Source of the DNA: Belnapia mucosa
GTDB taxonomy: Bacteria > Pseudomonadota > Alphaproteobacteria > Acetobacterales > Acetobacteraceae
Direction: 5' to 3'
Assembly: GCF_016775475.1 (NCBI RefSeq)
Contig: NZ_JAEUXJ010000002.1
Coordinates: forward strand, 348,013-412,012
DNA length: 64,000 nucleotides
Shown here: positions 55,685 through 63,680 of the stretch, one piece after another
How positions within the stretch are numbered: the stretch's first letter is position 1
Layout: the number at the start of each line of letters is the position of its first letter
Translations under genes and position numbers: made by a program
The notes under the pieces: generated by a model
Told to the model about the DNA's origin: nothing
Databases searched by the model: none
Seen by the model: the letters and a program-made list of their open reading frames with translations, nothing else

Positions 55685-57795
55685 TGCGCCGGCTGTCAGG
55701 GCATGCCCGCGAAGGGCTGCGGCGCGTCTCGGCGGGTCTTGCCCGCCCTGGCGGCGTCCGCGGACTTGCCGATGCAACCAGCATCGGCTGCGCCCGCGTC
55801 CTGGCCAGGACGAACAATCCCTCGCCGATCCATCGCCGGTCCCTTCGCAGACATGCCCTTGCCGCGCTGGCGCTGCTGGCGGGCGGGGCCTGGGCGCTGG
55901 ACCGGGCCCTGCCGCCCGACCTCTCCCGCCTGCAGGCGGTGGGGCAGGAGGTGCTGGCGCGCGATGGCCGAACCCTCTCGACCCTGCCGGCCTCGGGCGG
56001 GGTCTGGCGGCTGGCGACCGCTACCGAAGATGTCCCGCCGCATCTGATCGACCTGCTCATCACCGCCGAGGATCGCCGCTTCCGCTGGCATCCCGGCGTC
56101 GACCCGCTGGCCCTGGCGCGGGCCGCCTTCCAATGGGCTCGCGCGGGCCGCATCCTCTCCGGCGGCTCGACCCTGACCATGCAGGCGGCCCGGCTGCTGG
56201 AGCCGCGGCCGCGCACCCTGCGCAGCAAGGCGATCGAGATCCTCCGCGCCCTCCAGCTCGAAGCCCGCTACTCCAAGGACGAGGTCCTCGGCATCTGGCT
56301 CACCCTGGCGCCGATGGGCGGCAATATCGAGGGCGTCCGCGCCGGGGCGCTGGCCTGGTTCGGCCGCCCCTCGCTGCGGCTCGACCCCGCCGAGGCGGCG
56401 CTGCTGGTCGCCATCCCCCGAAGGCCGGAGGCAACCCGGCCGGACCGCCATCCGGAGCGCGCCCGCCTCGCCCGCAATGCGCTGCTGACGGCCCGCGCCG
56501 CCGGGGCGCCGGGCATCACCCCGGCCGATACCGAGTACGCGCTGACCGCCCCGGTCCCGGCCCGGCGCCAGCCCATGCCGCGCCTCGCGCCGCATCTGGC
56601 GCGCGAACTGGCCCGCGCCGACCCCGCCCGCCGTATCCCGAGCATGCTGGACCTGCCCTTGCAGCGGGCAGTGGAGGAAGTCGCAGCCACCGCCCTGGCC
56701 AGGCTGCCGGACCGCGCCTCCCTCGCCATCCTCGTCGCCGATGCGGAGGCGCATGAGATTCGCGCCCTCCACGGCGGCGCCTTCGGGGCGGAGGGGCGGG
56801 CCGGCGCGCTCGACCTCACCCGCGCCGTGCGCTCGCCCGGCTCGGCGCTGAAGCCGATGCTCTATGCCCTCGCCTTCGAGGCGGGGATCGCCGCGCCGGA
56901 GACGCTGCTCACCGACCTGCCGCGCCGCTTCGGCAGCTATGCGCCGGAGAATTTCGATGGCGGCTTCGCCGGCCGCATCACCGTCGCCGATGCGCTGCGG
57001 CATTCGCTGAACCTGCCCGCCGTGGCGCTGCTGGCCGAATTGGGGCCGCTCCGCTTCGCCTCGGCGCTGAAGGCCGGCGGGGCGCCGCCGCGGCTGCCGG
57101 CGGGGGCCGATCCCTCCCTGCCGCTGGCGCTGGGCGGGCTCGGCACCACGCTGCGGGAGATGGCGGGGCTCTATGCCGCGCTCGGCGGCGATGGGCAGGC
57201 GGTGCCGCTGCGGACCCAGCCCGGCCCCGACCCCAGCCCGCGCCGGGCCTTCGAGCCGCGCGCCGCGGGCCTCGCCGCCGCCATCCTGGTGAATCCCTTC
57301 CCGGGTGGCGGGCCGCAGGGCATCGCCTGGAAGACCGGGACGAGCTGGGGCGGGCGGGATGCCTGGGCCATGGGCGTCGATGCCCGGCATGTCGCCGGCA
57401 TCTGGGTCGGCCGCCCGGACGGCACGCCGCTGCCGGGCGCGACCGGCGCGCGGACCGCGCTGCCGATCCTGGCCCGGATCTTCGAACGGCTGCCGCCCCA
57501 TCCGCGGCCGGGCCTGCCGACCCGCGCCGCAGCGCCACCGATGGCCGAGGCGCTGGATCGCCTCCGCCTGACCTTCCCGCCGCCCGGCGCGGTGCTGGAG
57601 GAAGGGGGCGGCCATGTCACCCTCCGCGCCTCGGGCGGGCGGCGGCCCTTGACCTTCCTCATCGATGGTCGCCCTCTGCCCGCCGAGCCGGCCAAGCGGG
57701 AGGCGGCCTGGGTCCCCGAGGGGCCGGGCTTCTACCGCGTGACGGTGCTGGACGCGGCCGGTGCCGCGGCACGGGCGGAGGTGCGGGTCAGGTGA
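55684..57795 (+). CDS. pbpC: Penicillin-binding protein 1C
   Basis: The 703-residue bifunctional peptidoglycan synthase has a glycosyltransferase GT51 domain with catalytic Glu129 (TAEDRRFRWHPGVD). The transpeptidase motifs are Ser387-x-x-Lys390 (SPGSALKP), Ser441-Leu-Asn443, and Lys550-Thr-Gly. A BiPBP_C-type C-terminal domain of about 90 residues ends RAEVRVR. An unusual 50-residue Arg-rich extension precedes the membrane anchor, which begins near residue 55 (ALAALALLAGGAWAL). The start is ATG 55684, overlapping the A2M stop by 1 nt. Coupling with the A2M gene is the same as in E. coli. Confidence 0.93.
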   Translation: MRRLSGHAREGLRRVSAGLARPGGVRGLADATSIGCARVLARTNNPSPIHRRSLRRHALAALALLAGGAWALDRALPPDLSRLQAVGQEVLARDGRTLSTLPASGGVWRLATATEDVPPHLIDLLITAEDRRFRWHPGVDPLALARAAFQWARAGRILSGGSTLTMQAARLLEPRPRTLRSKAIEILRALQLEARYSKDEVLGIWLTLAPMGGNIEGVRAGALAWFGRPSLRLDPAEAALLVAIPRRPEATRPDRHPERARLARNALLTARAAGAPGITPADTEYALTAPVPARRQPMPRLAPHLARELARADPARRIPSMLDLPLQRAVEEVAATALARLPDRASLAILVADAEAHEIRALHGGAFGAEGRAGALDLTRAVRSPGSALKPMLYALAFEAGIAAPETLLTDLPRRFGSYAPENFDGGFAGRITVADALRHSLNLPAVALLAELGPLRFASALKAGGAPPRLPAGADPSLPLALGGLGTTLREMAGLYAALGGDGQAVPLRTQPGPDPSPRRAFEPRAAGLAAAILVNPFPGGGPQGIAWKTGTSWGGRDAWAMGVDARHVAGIWVGRPDGTPLPGATGARTALPILARIFERLPPHPRPGLPTRAAAPPMAEALDRLRLTFPPPGAVLEEGGGHVTLRASGGRRPLTFLIDGRPLPAEPAKREAAWVPEGPGFYRVTVLDAAGAAARAEVRVR

Positions 57796-58286
57796 CGACG
57801 TTGTTCATCGATGGCGATGCCTGCCCGGTGCGGGAGGAAGCCTTCCGCGTCGCCACGCGCCTGAACCTGCCGGTGAAGCTGGTGGCGAATGGCAGCCGCC
57901 CGGTGCGCCCGCCCGGCCTGCCGAATGTCGAGATGGTGCTGGTGCCCGAGGGCGCCGATGCCGCGGATGACTGGATCGCCGAGCGCGCCGCCCGCGGCGA
58001 CGTCTGCATCACCGCCGATATCCCGCTCGCGGCGCGCTGCTTGGCGAAGGGGGCGCGGGCGCTGTCCTTCAAGGGCCGGCCCTGGACCACCGACAATATC
58101 GGCGGCGCGCTGGTTGGCCGGACCATCTCGCAGGGGATGCGCGATATGGGGCAGATGACCGGCGGGCCGGCCCCGCTGACCAAGGCCGACCGGTCCCGCT
58201 TCCTCGCCGCGCTGGATGCGGAGATCGCCGCCGCCCGGCGCGATTCGGCCACGCCGCCGCCGCGGGCCTGGGTGCCCTTCGAATAG
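57792..58286 (+). CDS. UPF0178 family protein (YaiI/YqxD)
   Basis: The 164-residue cytosolic protein has the family start LFIDGDACPVREEAFRVATRL and the segment GADAADDWIAERAARGDVCITADIPLAARCLAKGA, which resembles PIN-like nuclease folds with conserved Asp residues. C-terminal GRTISQGMRDMGQMTGGP is also typical. The GTG start at 57792 overlaps the pbpC stop by 4 nt (GTGA). Function is unproven. It may simply share the promoter. Confidence 0.9.
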   Translation: MTTLFIDGDACPVREEAFRVATRLNLPVKLVANGSRPVRPPGLPNVEMVLVPEGADAADDWIAERAARGDVCITADIPLAARCLAKGARALSFKGRPWTTDNIGGALVGRTISQGMRDMGQMTGGPAPLTKADRSRFLAALDAEIAAARRDSATPPPRAWVPFE

Positions 58287-58288
58287 GC

Positions 58289-58558
58289 TCAGCGCGGTTG
58301 GCGCGGCGGCGGAGTCTCGACATGCGGCGCCGGGATCGGCGTGCCGGGTGGGGCGAGCTGGCGCGAGAGGTCGTTCAGATCCCGCAGCTGCTGCCGGTCG
58401 CGCTCGGCGGCGGGACCCTCCTGCGGGCGTACCTCCCGCTCCACCTGGCCCGAGGGGAATTGTCGCCCGCCGAGAGTCGATGGCGGCGGCCGCGGCTGGT
58501 CCTGCGCCATCGCTGAACCGGCGAGGAGGGTGAGACCGAGAACCAGGACATGACGCAT
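58289..58558 (-). CDS. Small secreted protein, 89 aa, unknown function
   Basis: The product has a signal peptide of about 18 residues (VLVLGLTLLAGSAMAQ, cut after AMA) and a hydrophilic, Pro/Arg/Gln-rich mature chain without cysteines or a known domain. The AGGAG ribosome site sits 7 nt before ATG 58558. It ends 2 nt from the convergent UPF0178 gene and is 44 nt downstream of another secreted protein gene. I do not recognise it. Confidence 0.6.
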   Translation of the reverse strand: MRHVLVLGLTLLAGSAMAQDQPRPPPSTLGGRQFPSGQVEREVRPQEGPAAERDRQQLRDLNDLSRQLAPPGTPIPAPHVETPPPRQPR

Positions 58559-58602
58559 CGCGGGGCTCCTTCGCGGTGCCAACGCCATTTCGGGCTCCGC
58601 GT

Positions 58603-58971
58603 TCAGGAACAGCCCTGGCGGTCCAGCCTCTCCCGGGCCAGCCGGGCGGAGAAGCGGGCGCGGTCCATGCCGCGGCGAATCCGCTCCAGCTCCGCCGCGC
58701 CGCGCAATTCCTCGGCGAGGCCGGCGGCTTCGCGCGCCTGCCCGGCTGCCTGAGCGCAGCGGCAGCCGGTGAGCCAGGCGGCGGCTTCCGTCAGGCGGTC
58801 GGCGGCCTGGCCCGCAGCCTCGCGCCCGGCGAGCAGGGAAGGGGCCTCCGCCCCGGCCCGCAGCGGCGCCTCCGCCCCACGCAGCGCCTCGATCCCGAGG
58901 CCGAGGCCGCAGCCGCCCCGCTGTGCCGCGGCCGGCATGGCGGCCAGCAGCAGGATCAGCAGCGGGATCAT
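58603..58971 (-). CDS. Small secreted Cys-containing protein, 122 aa
   Basis: A signal peptide (MIPLLILLLAAMPAAAQ) is followed by a helical, Ala/Glu/Arg-rich mature chain with four cysteines (GGCG, CRC and QGC), enough for two disulfides. There is no known domain. It overlaps the upstream rluA-type gene by 4 nt (ATGA), so it is translationally coupled to it. Its helical content suggests a periplasmic coiled protein. A DUF-type family name cannot be given from sequence alone. Confidence 0.6.
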   Translation of the reverse strand: MIPLLILLLAAMPAAAQRGGCGLGLGIEALRGAEAPLRAGAEAPSLLAGREAAGQAADRLTEAAAWLTGCRCAQAAGQAREAAGLAEELRGAAELERIRRGMDRARFSARLARERLDRQGCS

Positions 58972-59648
58972 GCCTGCCAGCCGCAGGCGCTGAGTGCCGC
59001 CCGCATATGCGGCGGCACCGGGGCGGTGGCGCTGACGGGCGGCTCCAGCGGCAGGGTGATGGCGCGGGCCAGCAGGTGCATCGGGCCATCCCCGCCGCCA
59101 TAGCGGGCATCGCCCAGGATCGGGCAGCCGAGATGCGCGCAATGGACCCGGATCTGATGCGTCCGCCCGGTGCGCGGCCGGCATTCCAGCCAGGCGAGAC
59201 CGGGACCGCGGCCCAGCACCCGCCATGCGGTCCGCGCCGGCTGCCCCGCCGGATCGACTGCCATCCACCAACCTTGCCGCGCCGTACTGCGCTTCAGGAG
59301 CGGCGCATCGACCTCGCCCGCCTCGGCCTCCGGCCCGCCGCGCACCACGGCCCAATAGGTCTTCCCGACGCGCCCCTCGGCAAAAAGGCCGCCCAGCATC
59401 GCCAGCGCCGGCTTGGTCCGGCCGAGGACGAGGCAGCCGGCGGTATCCGTATCCAGCCGATGCGCCGGCTGCGGCAGCCGGCGCTTGCCGAAGGCCAGGG
59501 CCGGCTGCCAATCCTCCAGCGAGGCGCCGCCGCGCGGGCCGGCATGCACCGGCAGGCCCGCCGGCTTGTCGAGGATGAGGAGACTGTCGTCGCGGTGGAG
59601 GAGCCGGCTGGCGGGATCGGCCGGCGCCGCGACGCGGTTCGTGCTGAT
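58968..59648 (-). CDS. RluA-family 23S/tRNA pseudouridine synthase, atypical start
   Basis: This enzyme converts specific uridines of rRNA or tRNA to pseudouridine. The catalytic Asp lies in AHRLDTDTAGCLVLGRTK, and the family RTGRTHQIRVHCAHLGCPILGD segment is intact. The conserved N-terminal part LLHRDDSLLILDKPAGLPVHAG is encoded in frame upstream of the first canonical start (GTG 59549) and has no ATG, GTG or TTG before the TAG at 59676-59678. The ATC at 59648 has a GGAG ribosome site 9 nt upstream and would give M-S-T-N-R, a 226-residue product of typical length. If GTG 59549 is used, only 193 residues result and the N-terminal strand is lost. Confidence 0.8.
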   Translation of the reverse strand: MSTNRVAAPADPASRLLHRDDSLLILDKPAGLPVHAGPRGGASLEDWQPALAFGKRRLPQPAHRLDTDTAGCLVLGRTKPALAMLGGLFAEGRVGKTYWAVVRGGPEAEAGEVDAPLLKRSTARQGWWMAVDPAGQPARTAWRVLGRGPGLAWLECRPRTGRTHQIRVHCAHLGCPILGDARYGGGDGPMHLLARAITLPLEPPVSATAPVPPHMRAALSACGWQA

Positions 59649-59707
59649 GGGAAGGCGCTCCGGCTGCTGGCGCCCCTATATCACGGGACCGCAGCCGGGG
59701 TCCGGGG

Positions 59708-60268
59708 TCAGGTCACGGTCTCGACCGAGCCATCCAGCGCCATGATGCCGGTGACGACCTGGAGCGCCGGCTTGCGCCGCGCCACCTCGGCGCGGAAGGC
59801 CTTGAGCACCTCGGCATGGTTCGCGGTCTCGGCCGCAGGCGTCGCCACCGCGGCCTCGCCCAGGGCCAGCTTCGCCGCGCCGCAATCGCGATGCGACAGC
59901 GCCACGACGGCCTGGATGTTGTGCAGGGCGACGGTGATGTCGAGGTTGTCCCAGAAGGCCTGGTGCCAGGGGGCGAAGCGGGGATGCACGGCGCCGATCG
60001 GGCCGCCCGCGATCACGAACTGGCTGTAGCGGTCGCGCATATGCTTCTCGCCCATATAGCTGTAGCAGCCACTGGTGAAGCGTGGGTCGATGCAGTTCAC
60101 CAGCATCGCTTCGTAATTGCCGCTGGCGGCGCGGGCGCCGCGCGGCAGGGCCGCGAGGGCCGTCAGCGCGCCGAGCCCGGCGAGCAGGCCACGGCGCTCG
60201 AGGCGCTTGGTGCAGCCGCAGGCGGCATGGTGGAGCGCATGCGGGGTGACGGCAGTGCAGCTGGGCAT
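59708..60268 (-). CDS. Tat-exported beta-carbonic-anhydrase-like protein
   Basis: The 186-residue protein has a twin-arginine signal (RR at 25-26, then LLAGLGALTALAALPRGARA), preceded by a Cys/His-rich leader (Cys4, His10, His13, His14, Cys17, Cys19). The mature part has beta-CA zinc and dyad residues Cys59-x-Asp61-x-Arg63 and His126-x2-Cys129. ATG 60268 was chosen for an AAGGGA ribosome site; ATG 60295 would overlap the -10-like element. It lies downstream of a CzcA-type metal pump on the same strand, across 118 nt with a palindrome. Carbonic anhydrase activity is inferred; metal binding or sensing is an alternative. Confidence 0.75.
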   Translation of the reverse strand: MPSCTAVTPHALHHAACGCTKRLERRGLLAGLGALTALAALPRGARAASGNYEAMLVNCIDPRFTSGCYSYMGEKHMRDRYSQFVIAGGPIGAVHPRFAPWHQAFWDNLDITVALHNIQAVVALSHRDCGAAKLALGEAAVATPAAETANHAEVLKAFRAEVARRKPALQVVTGIMALDGSVETVT

Positions 60269-60293
60269 GGAGCATCCCTTAATCGATACGCCC

Positions 60294-60314
60294 ATGATAC
60301 ACGCAAAATTGCGT
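60294..60314 (-). promoter_or_regulatory. -10-like element with palindrome upstream of the CA-like gene
   Basis: On the minus strand, TATCAT (60299-60294) matches the -10 consensus at 5 of 6 positions. Adjoining it is a perfect palindrome ACGCAA-aa-TTGCGT (60301-60314) placed where the promoter spacer should be. The transcription start would be near 60287, about 20 nt before ATG 60268. No good -35 at 17 nt is seen, so a regulator may be needed. Operators in the spacer are typical of MerR-type control, but no such gene is in the window. Confidence 0.45.
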
Positions 60315-60339
60315 TACTGCACGCTTAAGTGATGGGCCC

Positions 60340-60358
60340 GGCCACTGGGTGGCCACCC
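60340..60358. repeat. GC-rich hairpin in the pump-to-CA gap
   Basis: GGCCAC-tgg-GTGGCC (60340-60354) overlaps the self-complementary GGGTGGCCACCC (60347-60358). It sits 29 nt beyond the pump stop codon. It may end or slow the pump transcript, but no T tract follows on the minus strand, so termination is uncertain. Confidence 0.3.
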
Positions 60359-60386
60359 TGCGGGGCGATGCATGGCCCACTTTCCA

Positions 60387-63300
60387 CTAGGTCACGGGTT
60401 CCTGGTGCTTTTTGGCCAAGGTCGCTGAATGGGCAGACGCTGGCCTGTCCTGCTCATCGTCATCAGCACGCCAGATCGCGTTCGTGCCGAAGCGCAGATG
60501 AAGGGCCGGCAGCACCAGCAAGGTCAGCACCGTGGCGCTGATCAGGCCACCGATCACCACAGTGGCGAGCGGCTTTTGCACTTCGGCGCCGGTGCCGGTG
60601 GCGATCGCCATCGGCACGAAGCCGAGCGAGGCTACCAGCGCCGTCATCACCACCGGGCGCAGCCGCGTCATCGCACCTTCCACGACCGCCTGGGCATGAG
60701 GCATGCCCTCGGCCATCAGCTGGCGGATGCGCGACACCATCACCAGGCCGTTCAGCACCGCCACGCCGGAGAGCGCGATGAAGCCGACGGCAGCGGAGAC
60801 CGAAAGCGGCATGCCGCGCAGCCATAGCGCCAGGATGCCGCCGGACAGGGCGAGCGGCACGCCGCTATAGACCAGGGCCGCGTCGCGCCAGGAGCGCAGC
60901 GCCGCATAGAGCAGGACGAGGATCGCGGCGAAGACCATCGGGACCACCACCATCAGCCGCGCGCGGGCGGCCGCCAGGTTCTCGAACTGCCCGCCCCATT
61001 CCAGGAAGTATCCGGTCGGCAGCGCGACCTCCGAGGCGACGCGCGCCTGCACCTCGGCCACCAGCGAGCCGATATCGCGCCCGCGTGCATTGGCCTGGAC
61101 CACCACCCGGCGCTTGCCGTTCTCGCGGCTGACCTGGTTCGGCCCCTCGGTGGTCACGAAGCTGGCCAAGTCCCGCAGCGGCACGGTGGGAACAGGTCCG
61201 CTCCCCGTTATGCGCAAGGGCACCGGCAGGTTGCCCAAGGCTTCCAGGTCGCTGCGGACGCTGTCGGGCAGGCGCACCACGATCTCGAACCGGCGGTCGC
61301 CCTCGAACAGCAGGCCGGCGGGGCGGCCGCCGACCGCGATGGCAATCACCTCCTGCACATCGGCGACCGCCAAGCCGCGCCGCGCGGCGGCGGCCCGGTC
61401 GATGCGGATATCGAGGAAGGGCAGGCCACCTGCCTGTTCCACCCGCACATCCGTCGCGCCCTCGGTCTGCCGCAGAATGCCGGCGATGCGGTTCGCGGTT
61501 GCCAGCATGGGTTCGAACTCGTCGCCGAAGACCTTGATGGCCAGGTCGCCGCGCACCCCGGCGATCAATTCGTTGAAGCGCATCTGGATCGGTTGGGTGA
61601 ACTCGTAGGCATTGCCGGGTAGCTTGCCCAAAGCTTCGGAGAGACGCGCCACCAGTTCGTCCTTGGTCTGCGACGGATCGGGCCAGGCCTCCCGGGGTTT
61701 GAGCATGATGAAGCTGTCTGACGCGTTCGGCGGCATCGGATCGGTGGCGACTTCCGCCGTGCCGGTCTTGGAAAAGACATAGGCCACCTCGGGAAAGCGC
61801 GAGACCGTGCGCTCGAGCGCAAGCTGCATCGACTGCGACTGCGACAGGCTGGTGCTCGGTATGCGCAGCGCCTGGACCGCCAGGTTGCGCTCATCGAGAG
61901 TCGGGATGAACTCCTGGCCCAATCGGGTCGAGAGCAGCAGCGAGAGGCCGAACAGGCCGGCAGCGCCCAGGATGAAGGGCAGGGGACGGCCGACCGAGTA
62001 TCGCAGGGCCGGCGCGTAGCGGGACTTCAGGCCACGGACCAGCCAGTTCTCCTTCTCCTGCACCCGGCCGGTCAGGGCCAGGGCGATGGCCGCCGGCACG
62101 AAAGTCAGCGACAGGATGAAGGCGGCCAGCAGGGCGATCATCACGGTGAGCGCCATCGGCGCAAACATCTTCTCCTCGATGCCGGTGAAGGTGAGCATCG
62201 GCACATAGACCAGGATGATGATCGCCTGGCCGAAGACGGATGGCCGGACCATCTCCACGGCGGAAACCCGGATCGTTTCCAGCCGCTCGCGCCTGGTCAG
62301 GATGCGCCCGGCCTCCGCCTGGCGCTCCGCGAGATGGCGCAGGCTGTTCTCGGCGATGATCACCGCGCCATCGACAATCAATCCGAAATCGAGCGCACCC
62401 AGGCTCATCAGGTTGGCGGACAGGCCGGCTTTCAGCATGCCGGTGGCGGTGAGCAGCATGGTGACCGGGATGACGGCGGCGGTGATCAGCGCCGCGCGCA
62501 AATTGCCGAGCAGCAGAAACAGCACGGCGATGACGAGCAGCGCGCCCTCGGCCAGGTTCCTGGCCACCGTGTGGATCGTCGCCTCCACCAGATCGCTGCG
62601 GTTCAGCACCGTCTGCACCCGCACGCCGGGGGGCAGGGCGCGCGCCACCTCGCGCATCCTGGCCTCCACCGCTTCGGAGACCGTGCGGCTGTTGCTGCCA
62701 AGCAGCATCAGCGCGGTGCCGATCACCACCTCCTCGCCGCCGCGGCTGGCGCTGCCCACCCGCAGCTCCTGGCCGAGCGCCACCGTGGTGACGTCCTGCA
62801 GCCGGATCGGCGTGCCCTCGCGGGTCTCCACCACCACGTCGCGGATATGCTCGAGCGTCGTGATGCGCCCGTCGGCCCGCACCACATAGCCCTCGCCGCC
62901 GCGTTCGACATAGCCGGCACCGATGGCGGAGTTGTTGCGCTCCAGCGCCTCGACCAGCGCGCGGAAGGTCAGCCCCAGGCCGAGCAGGCGCTGCGGGTCG
63001 GGGCGGACATGGTACTGCTTCACATAGCCGCCGATACCGTCCACGCCGGCGACCCCCGGCACATTGCGCAGCTGCGGCCGGATCACCCAATCCTGCAGCG
63101 TGCGCAGATAGGCCAGCCGCTGCGCCGGTTCGGCCAGGCGCTCGCCAGCCGGGGTGAGATAGCTGCCATCCCTCTGCCAGCCCGGCTGGCCATCCTTCGG
63201 CGCCGGCCGGGCCGGATCGCCGGCCGGGATGTACTCGACTGCCCACATATAGATTTCGCCGAGGCCGGTGGAGATCGGCCCCAGGCGCGGCTCGGCGCCT

Positions 63301-63668
63301 GGCGGCAGGGATTCCTCCGCCTCGCGCAGTCGCTCGCCGACCTGCTGGCGGGCAAAATAGATGTCCGTGCCGTCCTGGAAGATGACGGTCACCTGGGAGA
63401 AGCCGTTGCGCGAGATCGAGCGGGTGGAGCGCAACCCGGAGATGCCGGCCATCGCCGTCTCCACCGGGAAGGTCACCTGCTTTTCGACCTGCTCCGGCGA
63501 CAGTGCCGGGACCACCGTGTTGATCTGCACCTGGACATTGGTGATATCCGGCACCGCATCGATCGGCAGGCGGGCCAGGGCCCAGATGCCGGCGGCGGCG
63601 GCGAGCAGCGTGGCGAACACCACCAGCCAGCGGCGGGCGATCGAGAAGGCGATCAGACGTTCCATCAT
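60387..63668 (-). CDS. czcA: Heavy-metal RND permease, CzcA type
   Basis: The 1093-residue inner-membrane pump exports divalent cations such as Co, Zn or Cd by proton antiport. The N-terminus WLVVFATLLAAAAGIWALARLPIDAVPDITNVQVQ is CzcA-like. The TM4 motif DFGLIVDGAVIIAEN has the Asp-Asp-Glu set of divalent-type HME pumps, not the AxGxxVDAAIV pattern of the monovalent CusA type. Length fits (CzcA about 1060). It is 12 nt after the adaptor gene that runs off the window edge. The exact metal is not decidable here. Confidence 0.92.
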   Translation of the reverse strand: MMERLIAFSIARRWLVVFATLLAAAAGIWALARLPIDAVPDITNVQVQINTVVPALSPEQVEKQVTFPVETAMAGISGLRSTRSISRNGFSQVTVIFQDGTDIYFARQQVGERLREAEESLPPGAEPRLGPISTGLGEIYMWAVEYIPAGDPARPAPKDGQPGWQRDGSYLTPAGERLAEPAQRLAYLRTLQDWVIRPQLRNVPGVAGVDGIGGYVKQYHVRPDPQRLLGLGLTFRALVEALERNNSAIGAGYVERGGEGYVVRADGRITTLEHIRDVVVETREGTPIRLQDVTTVALGQELRVGSASRGGEEVVIGTALMLLGSNSRTVSEAVEARMREVARALPPGVRVQTVLNRSDLVEATIHTVARNLAEGALLVIAVLFLLLGNLRAALITAAVIPVTMLLTATGMLKAGLSANLMSLGALDFGLIVDGAVIIAENSLRHLAERQAEAGRILTRRERLETIRVSAVEMVRPSVFGQAIIILVYVPMLTFTGIEEKMFAPMALTVMIALLAAFILSLTFVPAAIALALTGRVQEKENWLVRGLKSRYAPALRYSVGRPLPFILGAAGLFGLSLLLSTRLGQEFIPTLDERNLAVQALRIPSTSLSQSQSMQLALERTVSRFPEVAYVFSKTGTAEVATDPMPPNASDSFIMLKPREAWPDPSQTKDELVARLSEALGKLPGNAYEFTQPIQMRFNELIAGVRGDLAIKVFGDEFEPMLATANRIAGILRQTEGATDVRVEQAGGLPFLDIRIDRAAAARRGLAVADVQEVIAIAVGGRPAGLLFEGDRRFEIVVRLPDSVRSDLEALGNLPVPLRITGSGPVPTVPLRDLASFVTTEGPNQVSRENGKRRVVVQANARGRDIGSLVAEVQARVASEVALPTGYFLEWGGQFENLAAARARLMVVVPMVFAAILVLLYAALRSWRDAALVYSGVPLALSGGILALWLRGMPLSVSAAVGFIALSGVAVLNGLVMVSRIRQLMAEGMPHAQAVVEGAMTRLRPVVMTALVASLGFVPMAIATGTGAEVQKPLATVVIGGLISATVLTLLVLPALHLRFGTNAIWRADDDEQDRPASAHSATLAKKHQEPVT

Positions 63669-63680
63669 GGTCCCGCCTCC

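Noticed and set aside
50453..55777. 1774-codon minus-strand frame opposite the A2M gene
   Set aside because: Antisense shadow of the A2M codon pattern, which itself has clear family motifs and a signal peptide.
58603..59511. 302-codon minus-strand frame across rluA
   Set aside because: Only its last 122 codons (from ATG 58971) make a protein with a signal peptide; the rest is an out-of-frame copy of rluA.
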